In this document: positions 7,381-10,612 of the stretch, piece after piece
Layout: each line of letters begins with the position of its first letter
Position numbering within the stretch: position 1 is the stretch's first letter
Assembly: GCA_036939975.1 (NCBI GenBank)
Contig: JALLPB010001227.1
Span: forward strand, 1-10,612
Direction of reading: 5' to 3'
Length of the DNA: 10,612 nt
Source of the DNA: Cyclostephanos tholiformis
Taxonomy: Eukaryota > Bacillariophyta > Thalassiosirophyceae > Thalassiosirales > Thalassiosiraceae
Translations under genes and position numbers: made by a program
The notes under the pieces: model-generated
Seen by the model: the letters and a program-made list of their open reading frames with translations, nothing else
Told to the model about the DNA's origin: nothing
The model's database searches: none

Positions 7381-9498
7381 ATGCGGCGAAGATCCATCCC
7401 CGGCGGCGTTGGAGCCGTCGGCTCCGCCATGGCTCGATTCTTCCACCCCAGCCAAAAAATTAGGGAGAAATGGCCTAATGAAGAGAGGCGCCGTCTCGCT
7501 GGTGTGCTGGTGATGGGGGAGGGCATCCGGCGGGTCCAACACAAGGACCATATGTGCTACCTTGTCCGCATCGACGATATCGACAACAGCACGATCTTCC
7601 ACATCGTGAAGAGGAACTTGTGGATTGAGTCTCCTCCGGCGATTCCCTTCGAGAGCGAGACCCGCACTCCCATTGCGCGCGTGAATCCTCCGCCTGTGCC
7701 TGGTGAGGCAGTGAATCCCGATAGGATTTTGGACCGCGATGTGACGACGAACATCGAGGGATATGTCGATTGCGATTCGCTGCGAGGCAACAGTGAGGAG
7801 CAGAGGAGGCAGGGCATAATGGTGGACGATGATAATGACCCGTTGCCTGAAAATGCAACCCCTGCCCAACAAGAGGCACAGCGTTGCTACGAATCTGGGA
7901 CATGGACGACGCCATGGACTTGTTGCCGAAGGTCCAACGGCTTCGCCTATCCTGAAGGAAAGTTCGTCCATCAATGTTGGGACAAGATTGGAGAGATGTC
8001 CGAGCTCCAATTGTTCCGGATGTGCTTCCCGGAGAAATACCTCGTCGAGGTCCTCATCCCCGAGACCAACAAGGGCCTTGAGAAGCCGATGGAGCTCCAC
8101 GATTTCTATGTCTTCCTTGGCTGCCTCTTTTTCATGTCGTGCTACATCGGCATCGAAGAACGCAAAGCCTGGTGGTCATTGCAGCCAATCGACATGCACG
8201 GCGGCGCACCGTTTCGTCTAAACGAGTACATGACGAGGACCCGGTTCGAGGACATCATGTCGGCCCTCAAGTACACCGACAAGGAGCCGCCTTCGACCTT
8301 CGTCGATCGCTTTCACGAAGTCTGTCAGATGATCGATGGGTTCAACGATCACTACGCCTTGGAATATACTCCTTCGTGGCTAAGTTGCATCGACGAGTTG
8401 ATGAACGTCTGGCTGAATAAGTTCAGCCCCGGCTTCATGTCTCTCCCACGCAAGCCGCATCCTTTTGGCAACGAGTATCACTCGATTGCCGACGGTGACA
8501 AGGGGCGGTGCATCATGTGGCGCGTTCGTCTTGTGGAGGGGAAGGACCAGCCGAAGCTTTCGAACGGTCAGGTTGCTTTTCCATCGAAGTGGGAGCGGAA
8601 GGGGTATGATAAGACGGTCGAATTACTGTTGGATATGACGGAGCCGATCCATCGCACGGGTAAGATTGTCACGGGCGATAGCGGATTCTGTGTGATGGCG
8701 GGGGTCACGGCGCTTCATGCTCATGGAGTGTTTGGGCAGTTTCTGATTAAGAAACGCCGGTACTGGCCTGTGAAAGTCCCCGGGGATCAGATCGATGCGC
8801 ACATGTCGAGGAAGGAATTAGGCAAGGTCGAGTCGTTTGTTCAGGATTTGGGGGGCATTCCGTTTTTCGTTCATTGCTGCAAGGATGATAAATACGTAAC
8901 AAAATTCATGTCAATGCACGGGACCCTCGACGAGGTGGAAGGGCACTCGACCTGGCGGTGCGTGAATGGTGAGTGGAAGAGCTTCCGTTATGCGGAACCC
9001 TTCAGCCGGCACAACAAAGCTAAGCATTGGGTCGACGACGTAAATAATCGTCGTCATGATCCAATTGGGCTGGAGTATACGTGGAAGACGAAGTGGTGGC
9101 CGAACCGGCAGTTTACTTTCTTGTTGTCGGTCGCGGAGGTGAATGCCGGGCAAAGTCGGGCGCGTGCGAGGGACGAGAAACCGGATCCGACGTTGATTTT
9201 TCGACAAAAGTTGGCAATTCAAATGATGACGAATAACATACAGGCAAATGGGGTCGTTTCGGCATCTCCGCCGCGCCGACCAAGCAGGAGATCCATTGAA
9301 CATGTGCTGACGAAGCGTAAGAAGAACGAGGGAAAATGGAACCCGTACACGAGAAGATTCCGGACTTGTAAGTCATTATATATCCCCCGTCCATGCTCCG
9401 TTTGCCATCAAAAGACACGATCATATTGTCCATGTAGCCCTGGGACAGATCTGTGCGGGGTTTGCTTTGGAAAGCATTTGCAGGAGCACGGCGGTTGA
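7381..9498 (+). CDS. piggyBac-type transposase, intact, 705 aa
   Basis: This is a DDE/D transposase of the piggyBac type, expected to act in the nucleus, binding the element's ends and cutting and rejoining them. Residues 1 to about 170 are a polar N-terminal region of unknown fold. The catalytic domain follows, with D338 in SCIDELM, D433 in VTGDSGF and D552 in WVDDVNN. These align with the three piggyBac acids (SIDE.., CDNWFT.. and GGVD..D). KPHPFGNE (358-365) and the tryptophan-rich TWKTKWWPNR (about 570) also fit the family. The C-terminus is cysteine/histidine-rich (C672, C675, C683, C685, C692, C695, H699, H703), matching the piggyBac cross-brace zinc finger. The length is somewhat above the roughly 600 residues of the insect enzyme. 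The frame is closed upstream by TAG 7330-7332, so 7381 (CCACCATG) is the first possible start. Met17 at 7429 has a stronger context (GCCATGG). There are no introns, stops or shifts, so it could be active. Confidence 0.92.
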   Translation: MRRRSIPGGVGAVGSAMARFFHPSQKIREKWPNEERRRLAGVLVMGEGIRRVQHKDHMCYLVRIDDIDNSTIFHIVKRNLWIESPPAIPFESETRTPIARVNPPPVPGEAVNPDRILDRDVTTNIEGYVDCDSLRGNSEEQRRQGIMVDDDNDPLPENATPAQQEAQRCYESGTWTTPWTCCRRSNGFAYPEGKFVHQCWDKIGEMSELQLFRMCFPEKYLVEVLIPETNKGLEKPMELHDFYVFLGCLFFMSCYIGIEERKAWWSLQPIDMHGGAPFRLNEYMTRTRFEDIMSALKYTDKEPPSTFVDRFHEVCQMIDGFNDHYALEYTPSWLSCIDELMNVWLNKFSPGFMSLPRKPHPFGNEYHSIADGDKGRCIMWRVRLVEGKDQPKLSNGQVAFPSKWERKGYDKTVELLLDMTEPIHRTGKIVTGDSGFCVMAGVTALHAHGVFGQFLIKKRRYWPVKVPGDQIDAHMSRKELGKVESFVQDLGGIPFFVHCCKDDKYVTKFMSMHGTLDEVEGHSTWRCVNGEWKSFRYAEPFSRHNKAKHWVDDVNNRRHDPIGLEYTWKTKWWPNRQFTFLLSVAEVNAGQSRARARDEKPDPTLIFRQKLAIQMMTNNIQANGVVSASPPRRPSRRSIEHVLTKRKKNEGKWNPYTRRFRTCKSLYIPRPCSVCHQKTRSYCPCSPGTDLCGVCFGKHLQEHGG

Positions 9499-9690
9499 AA
9501 TTATATAGGTATTAATTAACAGTAGCGATTTTAGGGATTTTTTGACTGTCAGGTTCATATCTCTAGTTATACCCCATCTTTTTCGATCGGGATTTTTGCA
9601 CTTGACTTAGGTGGGAATGGGTCTGGGGGAGCTAAACCCCGCTTTTCAGCGTCTGGGGGCTCCGGGAACAGAGTCTGAAATGAGCTACGA
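9499..9690 (+). other. 3' trailer of the piggyBac-type element
   Basis: Non-coding sequence between the transposase stop and the right subterminal palindrome. It holds a 9-base direct repeat, GTCTGGGGG, at 9621-9629 and 9651-9659 around a short C/G-complementary stretch that could fold. No convincing polyadenylation signal was recognised. Confidence 0.4.
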
Positions 9691-9693
9691 ATT

Positions 9694-9711
9694 AACTATT
9701 AATTAATAGTT
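9694..9711. repeat. Right subterminal palindrome
   Basis: AACTATTAATTAATAGTT is a perfect 18-bp palindrome 19 bp inside the right end, containing the 16-bp core found at 7089-7104. Both contain TTAATTAA. The matching GATT/AATT flanks extend the similarity of the two ends. Confidence 0.78.
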
Positions 9712-9714
9712 TTT

Positions 9715-9730
9715 GCCGGGCGAATATCCA
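9715..9730 (-). repeat. Right terminal inverted repeat
   Basis: GCCGGGCGAATATCCA is the inverted partner of 7053-7068. The outermost AATATCCA is the exact complement of the left TGGATATT. Confidence 0.78.
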
Positions 9731-9734
9731 TGTT
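9731..9734. repeat. Target-site duplication TGTT, right
   Basis: Right-hand partner of 7049-7052. The next base (9735) resumes the interrupted pseudogene in the correct frame. Confidence 0.8.
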
Positions 9735-9840
9735 GAAGTGAAAGAAAAGAACAAAACGCTATTGCTGTGACCCAGGGAGTTGGCTTTGTGTGGACTTTCT
9801 CCCAGCTCATGTTCTTCATGATGAACAGGTCAATGATTAA
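9735..9840 (+). pseudogene. Old piggyBac-type transposase pseudogene, 3' end
   Basis: This is the displaced 3' end of the pseudogene at 5121-7052. Its frame follows from the upstream part once the inserted element and one TGTT copy are ignored. It reads KKRTKRYCCDPGSWLCVDFLPAHVLH and stops at TAA 9838-9840. This matches the intact element's C-terminal KTRSYCPCSPGTDLCGVCFGKHLQEH in spacing and position, including the cysteine-rich zinc-binding pattern. One in-frame TGA (9739-9741) lies just after the junction. Without the split-gene reading, this piece would look like anonymous intergenic sequence. Confidence 0.83.
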
Positions 9841-10177
9841 CTGTCAATCTGTAATTCTTTTTTTGGGGGGGGGTTGTACCATGTAGCTTTAACTTGATTT
9901 TTTGTTATGTTAGAGTCAAAATGTACTTAGGCAAGCTAAATACCATTGGAAAGCTCTCTTCAAGCTCTTTCTGCAGATATAATAATATTTAAGATATACA
10001 TATTTTCCAGCGAGTTATGTTTCTTTTCCTGATAGATGGAATTCTGTCTTTTGGCTGGTAAATTCACCATTATGCTTATTGCAAGACTTGTGTTGTTGAT
10101 GGAAATTGACCTAAAAGTATGTAGGGATTTGAAACTTTTTTGTTATGTGTTAACAAGTAGTAATAGGTTGAAGATTA

Positions 10178-10252
10178 GACTTGACTTTTTGATGCTTAAG
10201 AAATAGACTGCAAAAAGTCAATTCTATTTCTTAGACATCAAAAAGTCAAGTC
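10178..10252. repeat. Foldback inverted repeat, 30-bp arms
   Basis: Arms 10178-10207 and 10223-10252 are reverse complements at 28 of 30 positions by eye, separated by a 15-base loop (10208-10222). Key arm sequence is GACTTGACTTTTTGATG, followed by AAGAAATAGA. The transcript could form a long hairpin. It could be a MITE-like fragment or an RNA hairpin; no target duplication is evident. Confidence 0.75.
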
Positions 10253-10302
10253 CAGGTCAGGACTATGTACAATTTCTACATATTTCTTATGTTAAGCGAT
10301 AG

Positions 10303-10332
10303 TCTATTTTTTTAACAGCAAAAAGTTAAGTC
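10303..10332 (+). repeat. Third copy of the foldback arm
   Basis: An ungapped 30-base match to the right foldback arm (10223-10252), with 25 of 30 identical by eye, in direct orientation 80 bp downstream. It shows the arm is a dispersed local repeat and not a one-off hairpin. Confidence 0.6.
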
Positions 10333-10612
10333 TAAATATTAGTCTTGTTGACTTTACTTTTTCGTGTCACAAATTACTAAATCACTTAAACAGGTATTCA
10401 ACCTTAGCCGGGATTTAGGTACATGAGGGTACACTTTTAGTCCTAAACCTCTAGGTATGCAAACTTTTTTCTACGGTAGCCATGTGGGAAGTCAGTTCAG
10501 AGTTTGGTGTTTTAATATTTGCAGATTTAGTAGGGGCTGCAATTGAGAATTTTCCCACGCGTAAGGAAAAAAAGAAGGGTTCGGTTCCACGTAGGCAACT
10601 TTCTCGGAACAA

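Larger units (their letters stand above)
7053..9730 (+). mobile_element. Complete piggyBac-type DNA transposon (2,678 bp)
   Basis: This appears to be an autonomous cut-and-paste element. It has imperfect terminal inverted repeats (7053-7068 and 9715-9730, 13 of 16 matching by eye). A near-identical AT palindrome lies inside each end (7089-7104 and 9694-9711). A single intact transposase gene fills the centre (7381-9498), and a 4-bp duplication TGTT flanks it. Removing element plus one TGTT (2,682 bp = 3 x 894) rejoins the host pseudogene in frame, which independently fixes the boundaries. The intact frame and high CpG density suggest a younger insertion than everything around it. The 5' leader (7105-7380) and 3' trailer (9499-9690) hold no other gene. 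Mobility is inferred from structure; whether it still moves is unknown. Confidence 0.85.
9841..10612. other. Non-genic right flank
   Basis: I see no gene in this AT-rich stretch downstream of the old transposase pseudogene. It contains a T7G9 homopolymer junction (9858-9873) and a foldback repeat family (10178-10332), listed separately. It may include the 3' untranslated region and right terminus of the older element, but I could not find a matching left terminus. Confidence 0.45.

Noticed and set aside
7475..7915. 146-codon minus-strand frame, and others opposite 8911-9433
   Set aside because: These are further antisense or off-frame shadows of the transposase gene, without domain content.
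7324..8100. 258-codon open frame on the minus strand
   Set aside because: It lies opposite the intact transposase gene, is Arg/Leu/His-rich, and has no recognisable motif. It is best explained as an antisense shadow of the GC-rich coding sequence.
7075..9708. Element ends at TTAA within the subterminal palindromes, as in canonical piggyBac
   Set aside because: The outer sequences form inverted repeats and are flanked by TGTT. Only those outer boundaries rejoin the interrupted pseudogene in frame with homology on both sides.
142..10600. Similar TTCCACGT.GGCAA sequences near both window ends, as possible long-range terminal repeats
   Set aside because: The match is only about 13-15 bases with a gap and does not extend. 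It is likely chance.
1..10612. tRNA, rRNA or CRISPR array
   Set aside because: I saw no cloverleaf-like B-box signature, no ribosomal RNA stretch, and no regularly spaced identical repeats. The tandem array at 1027-1300 is degenerate and has no spacers.

Overview
The window looks like a transposon-rich, gene-poor stretch of a eukaryotic nuclear genome. The evidence is an ArfGAP zinc-finger domain (an exclusively eukaryotic family), pogo/CENP-B-type and piggyBac-type transposases, low coding density, and no bacterial-style operons or ribosome binding sites. The flavour of the proteins suggests a microalga, most likely a diatom or other stramenopile, but that is a guess from family resemblance and not from a marker gene.

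Layout. 1-250: unassigned AT-rich DNA. About 250-760: a broken ArfGAP-domain gene (frameshift in the zinc finger, in-frame stop at 509-511). 673-980: an 87-bp piece of that gene is present twice. 1027-1300: about three G-rich tandem units of 86-91 bp that once read as a repeated peptide. About 1312-3874: a decayed pogo/CENP-B-like DDD transposase gene, readable end to end only by hopping frames. 3875-5120: no recognisable gene; it may hold a solo LTR-like repeat (3892-4500) and a short coding-like remnant. About 5121-7052 and 9735-9840: one decayed piggyBac-type transposase gene, split in two. 7053-9730: a 2,678-bp, apparently complete piggyBac-type element with an intact 705-codon transposase (7381-9498). 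9841-10612: non-genic, with a foldback repeat at 10178-10252.

The main result is the nested structure. The intact element sits inside the cysteine-rich C-terminal coding region of an older, related transposase pseudogene. Its ends are short imperfect inverted repeats starting TGGATATT, flanked by a 4-bp duplication TGTT (7049-7052 and 9731-9734). Element plus one TGTT is 2,682 bp, a multiple of three, and removing it brings the two halves of the old gene back into one frame with matching zinc-finger homology on both sides. Canonical piggyBac elements use TTAA, so this may be a lineage with a different target. The old copies (ArfGAP, pogo-like, old piggyBac) are poor in CpG while the young element is rich in it, which dates the layers and hints at methylation-driven decay.

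Only the 7381-9498 gene appears able to make a full-length protein. The other reading frames are remnants.
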